A DNA stretch of 64,000 nt from Holophaga foetida DSM 6591 (GTDB lineage Bacteria; Acidobacteriota; Holophagae; Holophagales; Holophagaceae). This document shows, in pieces, positions 43,801 through 52,517 of this stretch (position 1 is its first letter; the number at the start of each line of letters is the position of its first letter). The stretch spans positions 2,322,339 to 2,386,338 of the forward strand of contig NZ_KI912268.1 of the NCBI RefSeq assembly GCF_000242615.2, given 5' to 3'. A program made the translations under genes and the position numbers. The notes beneath the pieces are model-generated. The model searched no databases. It worked only from the letters and a program-made list of their open reading frames with translations, and had not been told where the DNA came from.

Positions 43801-44571
43801 CTATCCTTCCGCCTCTCCGCCCGAGAGTCCGATGGGTGTGACATGGAGCTTCCACCCCGCCGCCGCCCAGCAGAGCAGGCCGAAGACCAGCAGCACCAGG
43901 GCGCTGGCCCAGAAACCGGTCTCCACGGGCGCCTGGGCCAGGATGCCCTCCCCCCCCTGCGGAGAGCGCCCGGCCAGGGCTTCCACATGATGGATAAAGG
44001 TGAACCACTGGAGCCGCCCCGGGAGGAAGCGGACCAAGGGATCCCAGAGGAAGAGCGCCAGCACCCCCCACAAGGTCCCACGGCGGAAAAGGAGGCCCAG
44101 GAGACTCAGGAAGGCCAGCTCCGCCCAGTAGGCCAGAAGGAGCGCCAGGAAGTGCGTGGAGACTTCCAGGCCAAGAACGCCCAGCCCCAGGCAGGCCACC
44201 CCCAGCCAAAGCCCGCCCCAGAGGAACCACCCCGCTCCCCTGGCAAAGGGCAGCACCCACACAGGACCGGGACGCAGCAGCAGAAAGGGCAGAGTCCGCT
44301 GTTCCATATCCTCCCGGATCCCAGCAGGAGCGGCCACCAGGGCCATGATGGGCACCATGACCGGTGCCAATCCCAGGTGGAAGAGGGCCATCGGGGTTGC
44401 CCCTCCAGAAGGGGTTCCGTTCAGCCGTAGCAGGATCGACACAACGAGCCCCCCCAGGACGACCACCATGGGCAGAGCGGCCACGACCCAGCCCCGGAGC
44501 TGCACCAGACGGGGCAGGTAGCCCTGAAGCAGCGCCGCAAGGGCCGTCATGGGAGAGGGTCTAAGGGGCAT
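43801..44571 (-). CDS. ABC-2 type transporter permease, second
   Basis: A 256-aa membrane protein with six predicted helices (for example VVAALPMVVVLGGLVVSILL, HLGLAPVMVPIMALVAAPAG, FLALLLAYWAELAFLSLLGLLF, ALVLLVFGLLCWAAAGW). It starts in a TGATG overlap with the stop of the ATPase gene upstream (an in-frame GTG lies three bases earlier), so translation is coupled. Last gene of a five-gene operon with an M1 peptidase and another ABC exporter. Substrate unknown. Confidence 0.8.
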   Translation of the reverse strand: MPLRPSPMTALAALLQGYLPRLVQLRGWVVAALPMVVVLGGLVVSILLRLNGTPSGGATPMALFHLGLAPVMVPIMALVAAPAGIREDMEQRTLPFLLLRPGPVWVLPFARGAGWFLWGGLWLGVACLGLGVLGLEVSTHFLALLLAYWAELAFLSLLGLLFRRGTLWGVLALFLWDPLVRFLPGRLQWFTFIHHVEALAGRSPQGGEGILAQAPVETGFWASALVLLVFGLLCWAAAGWKLHVTPIGLSGGEAEG

Positions 44572-45494
44572 CACGCATGATCCTGGACAAGGTAATGGAA
44601 GACGGCGTCGAGATCGAGATCCAGCGGACTCAGGGCCGTGAAGGGAAAAGCCCCCTGGCTCACAGCCTCCTGGAAACGCGGGAGGAAGGTCCTGGGGGAT
44701 CGCACCGAAAGAACCACGGCCCCTTCTTCCATGCGCAGTCCTGCCAGACCCGACTCTTCCACTGCCCAGCGGGCAACGGCCCTGGGGTCCCCGGAATGGA
44801 CCCGCAGCTCCACCGGGTGACGGTCCAGCAGGGCCCGGATCTCTGAAACGCTGCCTTCAGCCAATAAGCGCCCCCGCAGCAAGAGGAGGATGCGATCCGT
44901 GAGCTGGGCCACCTCCCCCAGGATGTGGCTGGACACCAGGATGTGCTTGCCCTGCCCCGCCAGCCCCCTCAGGGTTTCCATGAGCTCCAGGCGGGCCTCG
45001 GGATCCAGCCCATTGAAGGGCTCATCCAGCACCAGGAGCTCGGGCTGGTGCAGCAGCCCCTGGGCCAGGCGGACCCGCTGGCGCATTCCCTTGGACATGG
45101 AGGAAAAGGGAAGATGGGCACGGTCCACCATACCCACCATGGCCAAGGCCCTTGCCAGGGCGGACTCCAGCTCAGTCCCAGCCAGCCCCGAAAGCCTTCC
45201 CATCATCCTCAGCCATCGGTCCCCCCGGAGCCCCGCAGGAAAACGGTCCCCTTCGGGCACCATGCCAATACGAACCAGCACAGCCGGATTGCGATAGGGC
45301 GCCTCCCCGAAGACCCGAACCTCCCCTCCAGATGGGGGAAGCAGGCCGCATAGGAGCTGAAGGAGGGAGGACTTCCCCGCCCCGTTGGGCCCCAGGAGCC
45401 CGGTAATGCCCCCGCCCATGGGCAGGCTGAAGCTCGTGGGGGAGAGGCCCAGGATGTCCCCGTAGCGCAGGGAGGCCCGATCCAGCGTGATCAT
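44571..45494 (-). CDS. ABC transporter ATP-binding protein, second
   Basis: A 307-aa ATPase. Walker A GPNGAGKSSL, signature MSKGMRQRVRLAQG, Walker B LLVLDEPFNGLD, switch His SSHI. The last 80 residues form a regulatory-like domain. It overlaps the upstream permease stop by ATGA and its own stop is TGATG with the next permease, so it pairs with the permease at 43801-44571. Drug- or peptide-export type (ABC-2) by context. Confidence 0.9.
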   Translation of the reverse strand: MITLDRASLRYGDILGLSPTSFSLPMGGGITGLLGPNGAGKSSLLQLLCGLLPPSGGEVRVFGEAPYRNPAVLVRIGMVPEGDRFPAGLRGDRWLRMMGRLSGLAGTELESALARALAMVGMVDRAHLPFSSMSKGMRQRVRLAQGLLHQPELLVLDEPFNGLDPEARLELMETLRGLAGQGKHILVSSHILGEVAQLTDRILLLLRGRLLAEGSVSEIRALLDRHPVELRVHSGDPRAVARWAVEESGLAGLRMEEGAVVLSVRSPRTFLPRFQEAVSQGAFPFTALSPLDLDLDAVFHYLVQDHA

Positions 45495-46321
45495 GCCAGC
45501 GCCTCCCTAGGCCGGGTGCGAAGGACCGCCACCCCAAGCCAGAAACTCAGGTGCACCAAGGTGCCCAGGCCGGTGGCGATCCAGCCCAGCTCCCCGGAGG
45601 CCCCACAGAGGATCCGGGGCCAAGCCTGGGCCAGGGCCATGGGGCTCACGGCGTACCAGCCCGGATTCCCCATGAGCCCAGAGAGAAGCGTTCCCAGGAC
45701 GCCGCAGCCCAGCACCCCCCCCAGGGCCCAGGCGAAACCGCCCCCGGGGGTCGAGGCCAGGGACGAAGCCCCCAGGGTGAGAATGCCCATCAGAAAGGAC
45801 ACCACCAGGGCCGCGGGAATCAGGTGGAGGGGGGCCGTGGGCCAGACCGGCCCCTGGGCCCCGGCCATCAGGAGCGATACCCCCCAGGGCAGGAGGATAA
45901 AGGGAAGCAGGATCAAGAAGGGCAGCCCCACCGCCACCAACCCCTTCCCGAGGAGGTAGTCCAGATGGCGCACGGGATGGGCATACATCAGAGGCCGGAT
46001 GCGGTAGAGGGTGTCCCGGGCCACCAGGCCGCCCCCAACCTGGGCCACCTGGAGCCAGAGCAGGAAGAGCAGTACCTTGCCCAGGAGTCCCGCCTGGAAA
46101 GCCGCCCCCTGGGGGAGGAGCTGCCCGGCCACGCCCGCCATGGGCTTGAAGTAGACCAGCGCCAGATCCACCAGGAGCACCAGGGCGAAAGCGAAGCCGA
46201 AGAATCGCCCCAGGCGCTGCCTCAGGATGCGACGAACCTCGAAGCGGGCCAGCACCAGAGCCGGTGCCAGCCCCTCCCCCTGGAGGGGGCGAGGCGGAAG
46301 GGTGGGTGCGTGGATAGGCAT
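45491..46321 (-). CDS. ABC-2 type transporter permease, first
   Basis: A 276-aa membrane protein, about six helices. The start at 46321 lies 5 bp after the ATPase stop; longer in-frame ORFs run into that gene. Segments include FFGFAFALVLLVDLALVYF, LLFLLWLQVAQVGGGLVA, VGLPFLILLPFILLPWGVSLLM and LGTLVHLSFWLGVAVL. Coupled to the next ATPase by an ATGA overlap. Partner of the ATPase at 46327-47232. Confidence 0.82.
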   Translation of the reverse strand: MPIHAPTLPPRPLQGEGLAPALVLARFEVRRILRQRLGRFFGFAFALVLLVDLALVYFKPMAGVAGQLLPQGAAFQAGLLGKVLLFLLWLQVAQVGGGLVARDTLYRIRPLMYAHPVRHLDYLLGKGLVAVGLPFLILLPFILLPWGVSLLMAGAQGPVWPTAPLHLIPAALVVSFLMGILTLGASSLASTPGGGFAWALGGVLGCGVLGTLLSGLMGNPGWYAVSPMALAQAWPRILCGASGELGWIATGLGTLVHLSFWLGVAVLRTRPREALA

Positions 46322-46326
46322 GGGAA

Positions 46327-47232
46327 TCAACCGTGAAGGGCGCGGAGCAGGACTTCGTCCAGGCGGTCGTGGCGGGGGGTGAGCTGCACCAGCACCGCCC
46401 CCTGGGCCTGGGCCCACCTGAAAGGGGCCACCGGATCCGGCTCCAGGAGCTCCAGGTCGTAGAGCCCGTTGCGGGTCGCAAGCAGGCTGCCCAGCTCCTG
46501 AAGTGCGGCCTCCTGCCCAGGCGTCAGGGGATCCAGAAAGCGCAGCTCACAGCGCCGCGCCAGCCGGGAGCGCAGCCCGTTCATGCTGCCACTGGCCTTG
46601 AGGCAGCCCTGGTCCAGAATCACCAGATGGTCCGCGCAGCGTTCCACGTCCTCCAGGAGGTGGCTCGACAGGAGAACGCTGGCCCCGAGCTGGTCCCGCA
46701 CCTTGAGCACCAGGTCCAGCATCCGGGAGCGCCCGTCGGGATCCAGGCCATTGGTGGGCTCGTCCAGGAAGAGCAACCCGGGACTGTGAACCAGGGCCTG
46801 GGCCAGCTTCACCCGCTGGCGCATCCCTGTGGAATACCCCGAAACCGCCCGGTAGCGGGACTCATCCAGCCCCACGAAGTGCAGCACCTCGTGAGCCCGG
46901 TCCCGGGCCTGGGGCGCAGCCATCCCAGAGAGTTCGCCCCAGAAGGCCACCTGCTCGAAGGCCGAGACATCCTCGACGAGGGCGTCGTATTCCGGCATGT
47001 AGCCCACCTGTTCCCGGAGACGCACGGACTCGGGGCTGCCCAGGGGGATCCCCAGAACCCACCCCTGACCCGCATTGGGCTTCAGGAGCCCCAGGAGGGT
47101 CTTGAGGAGGGTGGACTTCCCGGCCCCATTCGGGCCCAGGATTCCCGTCACCCCTGGTCCCAGCTCCAGGTCTACCCCCTGCAGGGCCACCCGGGAGCCA
47201 TAGCGGACCTCAAGTTGCTCGAAACGGATCAC
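46327..47232 (-). CDS. ABC transporter ATP-binding protein, first
   Basis: A 301-aa ATPase. Walker A GPNGAGKSTLLKTLLG, Q-loop VGYMPEYDAL, signature YSTGMRQRVKLAQ, Walker B LLFLDEPTNGLD, switch SSHLLEDVERC. The helical C-terminal tail is DrrA-like. It begins 4 bp after the M1 peptidase stop and precedes its permease. Sequence fits exporters rather than importers. Confidence 0.9.
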   Translation of the reverse strand: MIRFEQLEVRYGSRVALQGVDLELGPGVTGILGPNGAGKSTLLKTLLGLLKPNAGQGWVLGIPLGSPESVRLREQVGYMPEYDALVEDVSAFEQVAFWGELSGMAAPQARDRAHEVLHFVGLDESRYRAVSGYSTGMRQRVKLAQALVHSPGLLFLDEPTNGLDPDGRSRMLDLVLKVRDQLGASVLLSSHLLEDVERCADHLVILDQGCLKASGSMNGLRSRLARRCELRFLDPLTPGQEAALQELGSLLATRNGLYDLELLEPDPVAPFRWAQAQGAVLVQLTPRHDRLDEVLLRALHG

Positions 47233-47236
47233 AGGC

Positions 47237-49165
47237 TCACCCCAGACCGATGCCCTGAAGGGCCCCCATCACCACACCCCAGACCATCTGGGCCCAGTAG
47301 TGGAGCCCCCGGCGCACAGGCTTCGTGGTGTACGAGGCATGAAGCCGATCCTTCAACAGAGGGTAGTTCCCATCGGGGTCCAGGATCGCGGCCTCCACCG
47401 GGCTCTCGAACTCGAAGGTTGCCCATCGATCCTGGCCATCCCACGTGATCCGTTGCTCCAATCGATTCCCCAGCCGCACCCAGAGGGTGATGGGCACCTG
47501 GATCCCCCCGCGGCGCTGCAGGGTTACGGAGCCCTGGGGCCCGGGAGCCACGGGGATAGGGAGCGCAAACAGCATCCCCTTGGGACCCTCCTGCCACCCC
47601 CCGTCCAGGGATTCCCGGGTATTGACCCGCTCGATCACCATATCCAGAACCTCGGACCCTTCCACGAAGTCCCTCCAGAAGCTGCTGAGGTCCCGGCCCG
47701 AGACCCGCTCGGCCACGCGACGGAAGTCCTTTCCCGCGGGATGCTTGAAGGCCATCTCTTTCGCGTAGGTGGCCATGACCTGCTCCATCACAGGACGCCC
47801 GAGGAAGGCCTCCATCTGGTTCAGGACCAGGGCGGGCTTCGAGTAGGCGAAGCGCCCGTAGGCCCACCCATCCCGCATGCGATACCCAGGCTGCAGGATG
47901 GAATCCCCGGTGGGGTCCGTCCAGTAGTCCCACCAGTCCGGCGCCAGAGCTGCCACATGGAGGCGGCGGCTGTTGAAGTAGCCCTGGAAGTCCTGATCCA
48001 GAACCTTGGCGGTGAACCAGGTGGCAAAACCCTCGTCCAGCCAAGGTTCCTCTACTTCATTGGAGGCCAGGACTCCCTGGAAATACTGGTGGGCGAATTC
48101 ATGGATAACCGTGTCCTCCAGGCCATATCGCTGCCCGGTGGGCTCGAAGGCCTTGGAGGCGGCGGTCACCAGAGTGGGGTATTCCATCTCATCCACGTCC
48201 CTGGGCACGTCCACCACACTGAACACCGGATAGGGATAGGGGAAGAGGGCCTCATGGGACTGCTTGAGGGCGGCCTTCAGGGCGCGGAACTGGCGATCCA
48301 CGTTGTGGGCATTGGAGGCACGGTAATAGATGAAGAGCTGGGTCTCCCGATGGTCCCGCCACCAGGAATATTTCTTGTAGCCCCAGGCCCCCCGGGGCAT
48401 GGCCACCCAGGCGAAATCGTGGACATCCTCAGCATGAATACTGTATACAACATGCCCCTTGCGATTGGGGTCGGGAACGGCGTCAAGACCCCCCTGGGGG
48501 ATCGAAGTCCCCGAATGGGCGACCAGGAGGGCGTTGGGCACCGAGAGTTCTACGTCGTAGACCCCGAAGTCCGCAAAGAACTCCGTAAAGGCGTGGTAGG
48601 CCGCACAAACCCAACGATCGCCCTGGTAGACCCCCACCTTGGGAAACCACTGCGCGGCCATCAGGAAGTCACCGGAGGCCGACCAGCCGCTACGGGCACG
48701 GATCCTGGGGAAGCGGCTTTCCCACTCGATCTTCACCTCGATGGTATCCCCGGGGTTCACGCTTCGCCCCAGGCTGACCCAGTAGACACTCTCGTCTTCC
48801 CCGAAGTGGCCAGCGAGTTCCCGGCCATCCAGTTGGACAGTCTTAAGGCGGCAGTAGCCCCAGGAAGATGGAGCCCCAGGCTGGAGTAACTGCCCCCAGG
48901 ATTCCTTGTAGAAGAGGGACTTCGGCCCCTTGAAGGCGTTGAGATAGAGATGGAGTGGGAACTCCGAGGTCGGGGCATGCCCCCCGTTGCGCCAGACGAT
49001 GGTCTCCCGCCCCTCGACCCGCTTCTCCGCCCAATCCAGCGAAGCCGAAATCCGGTAACTGGCCAGCCGCGGAGACTTCGGCGCCTCGAACCACTTCTCC
49101 GGAGAAGCAGACCCAGACACCCCCCCCAAGAGGAAAAGGCAGGTCAGCATCAAGGAACGAAGCAT
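47237..49165 (-). CDS. M1 family metallopeptidase, exported
   Basis: A 642-aa aminopeptidase-like zinc protease. The start at 49165 gives a signal peptide (LRSLMLTCLFLLGGVSGSAS). The zinc motif is VIHEFAHQYFQG with downstream Glu in NEVEEPWLDEGFATWFTAK (HExxH-x18-E). The GAMEN-type exopeptidase motif appears as VDEMEYPTLV, so the exopeptidase site is altered (MEYP). Catalytic Tyr region WAYGRFAYSKPALVL. First gene of the operon with two ABC exporters. Probably cleaves a peptide outside the cytoplasm. Confidence 0.88.
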   Translation of the reverse strand: MLRSLMLTCLFLLGGVSGSASPEKWFEAPKSPRLASYRISASLDWAEKRVEGRETIVWRNGGHAPTSEFPLHLYLNAFKGPKSLFYKESWGQLLQPGAPSSWGYCRLKTVQLDGRELAGHFGEDESVYWVSLGRSVNPGDTIEVKIEWESRFPRIRARSGWSASGDFLMAAQWFPKVGVYQGDRWVCAAYHAFTEFFADFGVYDVELSVPNALLVAHSGTSIPQGGLDAVPDPNRKGHVVYSIHAEDVHDFAWVAMPRGAWGYKKYSWWRDHRETQLFIYYRASNAHNVDRQFRALKAALKQSHEALFPYPYPVFSVVDVPRDVDEMEYPTLVTAASKAFEPTGQRYGLEDTVIHEFAHQYFQGVLASNEVEEPWLDEGFATWFTAKVLDQDFQGYFNSRRLHVAALAPDWWDYWTDPTGDSILQPGYRMRDGWAYGRFAYSKPALVLNQMEAFLGRPVMEQVMATYAKEMAFKHPAGKDFRRVAERVSGRDLSSFWRDFVEGSEVLDMVIERVNTRESLDGGWQEGPKGMLFALPIPVAPGPQGSVTLQRRGGIQVPITLWVRLGNRLEQRITWDGQDRWATFEFESPVEAAILDPDGNYPLLKDRLHASYTTKPVRRGLHYWAQMVWGVVMGALQGIGLG

Positions 49166-49203
49166 AAACAACTCCAGCCCCAGAAGAGTAGCGCAATTCA
49201 AGC

Positions 49204-49231
49204 TTGCATTCCCCTCCAGGTGCGGTAGACT
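49204..49231 (+). promoter_or_regulatory. Promoter of tRNA-fMet
   Basis: TTGCAT (49204-49209) and TAGACT (49226-49231) with a 16-nt spacer, 12 bp before the mature tRNA 5' end. Confidence 0.55.
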
Positions 49232-49243
49232 AAATATTCCTGA

Positions 49244-49320
<77 letters not shown>

Positions 49321-49324
49321 AATG

Positions 49325-49351
49325 AAAAGCCGACACTAAGTCGGCTTTTTT
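49325..49351 (+). terminator. Intrinsic terminator after tRNA-fMet
   Basis: A 10-bp stem AAAAGCCGAC/GTCGGCTTTT with a 5-nt loop and continuing T's. It marks the end of the tRNA unit and the left edge of the accessory block. Confidence 0.85.
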
Positions 49352-49581
49352 GTTGTATATACGAAAATCCGCCAGCCCGTAGGACAAGAGCGGACCGAGC
49401 AGGATGTGAAAGAGCGACTCTTGGGTTAAGACACCGGCCGAAAACGGGGCGGAAAGCAGCCCTCCGAAGAGGAGAATGGGCGAGAAATCGAGCTTTGGCT
49501 TAAGGATCCGAGAGACTCTGCCCCTGGCCATCCGTGACCCAAAGCGACGTTTCGCGCCTTGCCCGCCTCAGCGGTAATTCC
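49352..49581. other. Gap between the tRNA terminator and the accessory genes
   Basis: 230 bp with no supported gene. A minus-strand reading frame here runs through the tRNA and ends in the GTGFEPVTFGL peptide typical of tRNA-derived false ORFs. No repeat or promoter was recognised. Confidence 0.5.
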
Positions 49582-50421
49582 TTATTTCACAGCATGGAGC
49601 AGGTCCTTCGTAAGGAACTGGAGAGCGGTGGCTGTTTCTTCTGGGTCTACGAGGCCGGATACCGCACGAAGCGCCATCTGAACCCCATCTGATCGTCGAT
49701 CCCCGAATTGGGACTCGAGCAATTCAAGCGACACCTTCGCATTTGCTTCAGCTCGTGCATCTCCGAGGATCTTGCCGTATCTGCTCGCCATATCCTCGGT
49801 CGGAGTCCCCCGAAGCAAGCGATAAACATCAAGGGCGTCCTTATCGCTCAGCCGATCAGAACCGAGTCGATCCTGGATTTTGAATACCTTGGACATCAAC
49901 AAGGCCGCTGGGCCAGCCACTGAAAGAGAAAAGGAACGATGGTCATCTGCAACGAAGGAGCCGACATCCATTTTTTCCGCATCTACAAGGCTGCCTTCAA
50001 GGCCCTTTACCTTCCGGGCCACTTTTGAATCATGCCCTATGAGCCCAGCAGACCTCCTCCCTGTCCCCGGGCTCATACCTTCTGGGACTAACAAGTCCAC
50101 GGCGACCTGGGTCTCCGGGTTTGTCGCCGTCTTCCTGTGGGTAATCCACATCCCGACACTGTCACTGCTCTTGGGTGCGAATCCCGCCGCCAACAACTGG
50201 CGTTCGATGGCTGGGCGCTCTTCCAAGACCCTCGGATCTACGGCCAAATCTCCGTCTGTTGTGTAAGAGGCCACAGCAAGGTCAGCCTCTCCCACCCGGA
50301 GATATACCGCCTGAGCGCCAACCAGGACCAGAGCGGCCCTGTGCTCGCCCAAGGCGTCCAATGCATCCAGTAAGACCGTTCGAGCGATTACATACAGCTC
50401 ATCCACGCCAAGCTCCCTCAT
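49582..50421 (-). CDS. Nucleotidyltransferase-like protein (AbiEii-like toxin candidate)
   Basis: A 279-aa protein. The N-terminus has a nucleotidyltransferase-like core (ALVLVGAQAVYLRVG, then SYTTDGDLAVDP with a DGD acidic pair), then VAVDLLVPEGM. The C-terminal half is helical. It overlaps the upstream gene by 23 bp, so the two are translated together. By layout this is a type IV toxin-antitoxin pair (AbiEi regulator plus AbiEii-type nucleotidyltransferase). The GSxxxGxxxxxSDxDL motif of classical enzymes is only partly matched, so toxicity is a guess. Confidence 0.65.
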   Translation of the reverse strand: MRELGVDELYVIARTVLLDALDALGEHRAALVLVGAQAVYLRVGEADLAVASYTTDGDLAVDPRVLEERPAIERQLLAAGFAPKSSDSVGMWITHRKTATNPETQVAVDLLVPEGMSPGTGRRSAGLIGHDSKVARKVKGLEGSLVDAEKMDVGSFVADDHRSFSLSVAGPAALLMSKVFKIQDRLGSDRLSDKDALDVYRLLRGTPTEDMASRYGKILGDARAEANAKVSLELLESQFGDRRSDGVQMALRAVSGLVDPEETATALQFLTKDLLHAVK

Positions 50422-51490
50422 TCATTCGCATCCACTCGATCAGTTCCTCACCCTCGGCTGGGCCACGTCCTGGGCTTGTCAGAAGGTCTGCAGCGACCTG
50501 GCTAGGCGCGGCATACCATACCCCATTGCGTTGTTCGGCCTTCTTGTAGACGTATTCATCCGTGGGCTGAATCAATACGACATTGATGCCAGTCTCGGTT
50601 GGTCGCAGGCCCTGCCCCTTGGCAAAGTTTTCCACATCGTCCACATAGATCGTGAGCAACCGGGGGCTCGTGATCGGCGCCCATTGATTTGCGGCCATCC
50701 CCCCAGTGATGGCATACCGCCGGGGTTCCGCCTGAAGGCGGCTCATCAACCCGGACAGCCCTCTGGGTTCGATGTAGAAGACCTGTTTTCCTCTCTTCTC
50801 GAATGGGGACTCCTGCCCCCACCGACGCAGCAGCTTCTCCCAATCGACCTTGGCCAATCCGCCTCGTGGGGTTCGGTCGACGATGGCCTCTGATTCAAGA
50901 AGGGATATCACTCGGGAGACATACCCCGGGTCGACCCCGGCCTCTGCCGCCAGTCCTCGGACACCCAGCACCTCTCTTCGATCCAACAAGGTCCGAATCA
51001 GACGAGCGGCCTTCGCTCCCTTCAGAGATCGAGCAGGTCTATCTTCTCGGTTTGGATCTTCCTTGGCTCCTCTGACCTCTATGAAGAGCCCGGGGCTCGT
51101 AACAGACAGCCAAATGTTCCCCGTGAAGTCTAGGTAGCCAATTCGTGCTTCTCGAAGCTCCTTCTGAGTGGCAGTCGAGAGGTAGGGGGCCATCAAAAGG
51201 GCGGTGCTTTCGTTGTTCATGTGACCGATCCGCTTTGACAGGAGGAGCACTCCCCTCGGATCGATTCGCGACTTGTACTCGATCAGTAGGTCAGAGCTTC
51301 GTCGGTCGGGTCCGTAGAGCCTCGCCAAGGCATCAGCGACCCAACCCCAACTGTCTGACCTGCTCTCCCGCTGAGGGAGTTCTACTTCCCAGCCCTGGGG
51401 CAGCCTCATTCGTAATTGGCTTATCCCACGCTGGATGGCATCACGTTCATCCATCCGCGAGAGAGAATTGGTGTTGTCTTGATTGGCCAT
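50399..51490 (-). CDS. AbiEi-like regulator with winged helix
   Basis: A 363-aa protein of the type IV antitoxin style. The start at 51490 uses GAGG and is chosen because a 16-codon longer ORF reads through the palindrome. A restriction-fold-like N-terminal half (LIEYKSRIDPRGVLLLSKRIG...GYLDFTGNIWLSV) leads to a winged helix-turn-helix at about 175-205 (VRGLAAEAGVDPGYVSRVISLLESE). The C-terminal part (YAITGGMAANQWAPITSPRLLTIYVDD) has an AbiEi-like nucleotidyltransferase-type strand. Operator-like palindrome sits 1 bp from its start codon. Confidence 0.68.
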   Translation of the reverse strand: MANQDNTNSLSRMDERDAIQRGISQLRMRLPQGWEVELPQRESRSDSWGWVADALARLYGPDRRSSDLLIEYKSRIDPRGVLLLSKRIGHMNNESTALLMAPYLSTATQKELREARIGYLDFTGNIWLSVTSPGLFIEVRGAKEDPNREDRPARSLKGAKAARLIRTLLDRREVLGVRGLAAEAGVDPGYVSRVISLLESEAIVDRTPRGGLAKVDWEKLLRRWGQESPFEKRGKQVFYIEPRGLSGLMSRLQAEPRRYAITGGMAANQWAPITSPRLLTIYVDDVENFAKGQGLRPTETGINVVLIQPTDEYVYKKAEQRNGVWYAAPSQVAADLLTSPGRGPAEGEELIEWMRMNEGAWRG

Positions 51491-51509
51491 GTTGCACGCC
51501 TCGTGCAAC
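51491..51509. promoter_or_regulatory. Operator-like palindrome at the AbiEi-type gene
   Basis: GTTGCACG CCT CGTGCAAC: perfect 8-bp arms, 3-bp centre, touching the ATG at 51490 and covering the ribosome site GAGG. A binding site for the encoded winged-helix protein (autorepression) is the natural reading. Confidence 0.6.
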
Positions 51510-51761
51510 AGTATGCATTCAGGCAACAAGCGAAGCAACCCCCCTAAATGCAGTCAACAAAAATTAAACGTTTGTTAGATTGAATAGAAAAATGAAAAAT
51601 AATAACCATTTTAACGATTATGGAGTAATTCGAGTAACCGTTCCGCCAACTGATCCACCGAAGTAAATACCGTGCCTTTCCCGAAGGACTCCCCGCACCT
51701 ACTCCTCCACGCCCAAGACCCGCCCGTTCCCCATAGGCGATCGATGTCCTGGATCAGGTTC
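51510..51761. other. AT-rich intergenic region
   Basis: About 250 bp, much richer in A and T than the rest of the window between about 51,550 and 51,640. Likely promoter DNA for the AbiEi-type gene or a recent insertion scar. A plus-strand ORF from 51672 is not supported. Confidence 0.45.
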
Positions 51762-52408
51762 CTAATGGGCGACATGGCTCGCTTTCAGTGCCTCAAGAAA
51801 ATCTTCGGTCTGGATGCTTGTGACAATGCCCCAGCGGAGGGAGATCGGAGACCCATGTCTCTTCACCTCGTTGAGCGTCCTCTCGCTGAGAATCTGGCCA
51901 TCCATGATATCGGGAGTATCCACCGTCTCACCCTGGGGACGATTGGCCAGGGCATGATCCAGGTGTGCGGCCAGAACCAGTTCCGCTCTCCGAAGAAGGG
52001 CGGAATACCTTCTTGGAAGACCTTCCTTGAGTTCGGAGAGACTCTGCCCCCTTTGTGCCCCTCAACTGCGAGGAGGTGGTCGGAACGGTGGGGACCTGGA
52101 TGCCCTCCTCCGCCAGATGCTGGAGCGCCTCCCGGGTCCAGCCTGATCCGCCCCCCGCAAACCCCAGGCTGACCCGGTAGGTCTCCTCCTGGCCAGGTTT
52201 CCAGGGGCGGCAAGGGTTCCTTGAGGAGCTTGCGCGCACCCCGTGATTTGACCCAGTACCCCCGGCCCGGACGAGGCACATGGAGTTTCTTGCAGATCTT
52301 CGCCAGCCCCACATCCGAGATCCCCAAGGCGCGCGCCAGTTTCTGGACCGGCTCGGACCAGACCGCCTCGTAGAGGTCTTCACGGGTGACGTGATCCGGG
52401 TTGAGCAT
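51762..52408 (-). pseudogene. DNA-binding-type gene with two frameshifts
   Basis: The first frame, from ATG 52408, starts MLNPDHVTREDLYEAVWSEP...ALGISDVGLAKICKKLHVPRPGRGYWVK, a well-conserved helix-turn-helix N-terminus seen in unnamed mobile-element proteins. Two +1 shifts at homopolymers (GGGG 52204-52207 and CCCCC 52047-52051 on the plus strand) join it to KPGQEETYRVSLGFAGG and then to SLSELKEGLPRRYSALLRR...ALKASHVAH, stop at 51762. Removing one base from each run restores a single reading frame of about 214 aa. So it is either a decayed gene or two sequencing errors. Divergent from the DUF1016 gene. Confidence 0.7.
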
Positions 52409-52517
52409 GGGCCATCTCCCAAGAAACGATGGAAAGATAAGGCCGATTCTCCTCCCATCCCGGCCTTTTGCTGGATGCCAACCTGATCCCCAGGCCAGAA
52501 TGAACTGCGAGGTCCCC

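Noticed and set aside
51672..52172. Plus-strand ORF of 166 codons in the AT-rich gap
   Set aside because: Antisense to the broken DNA-binding gene whose residues are recognisable; the plus frame has none.
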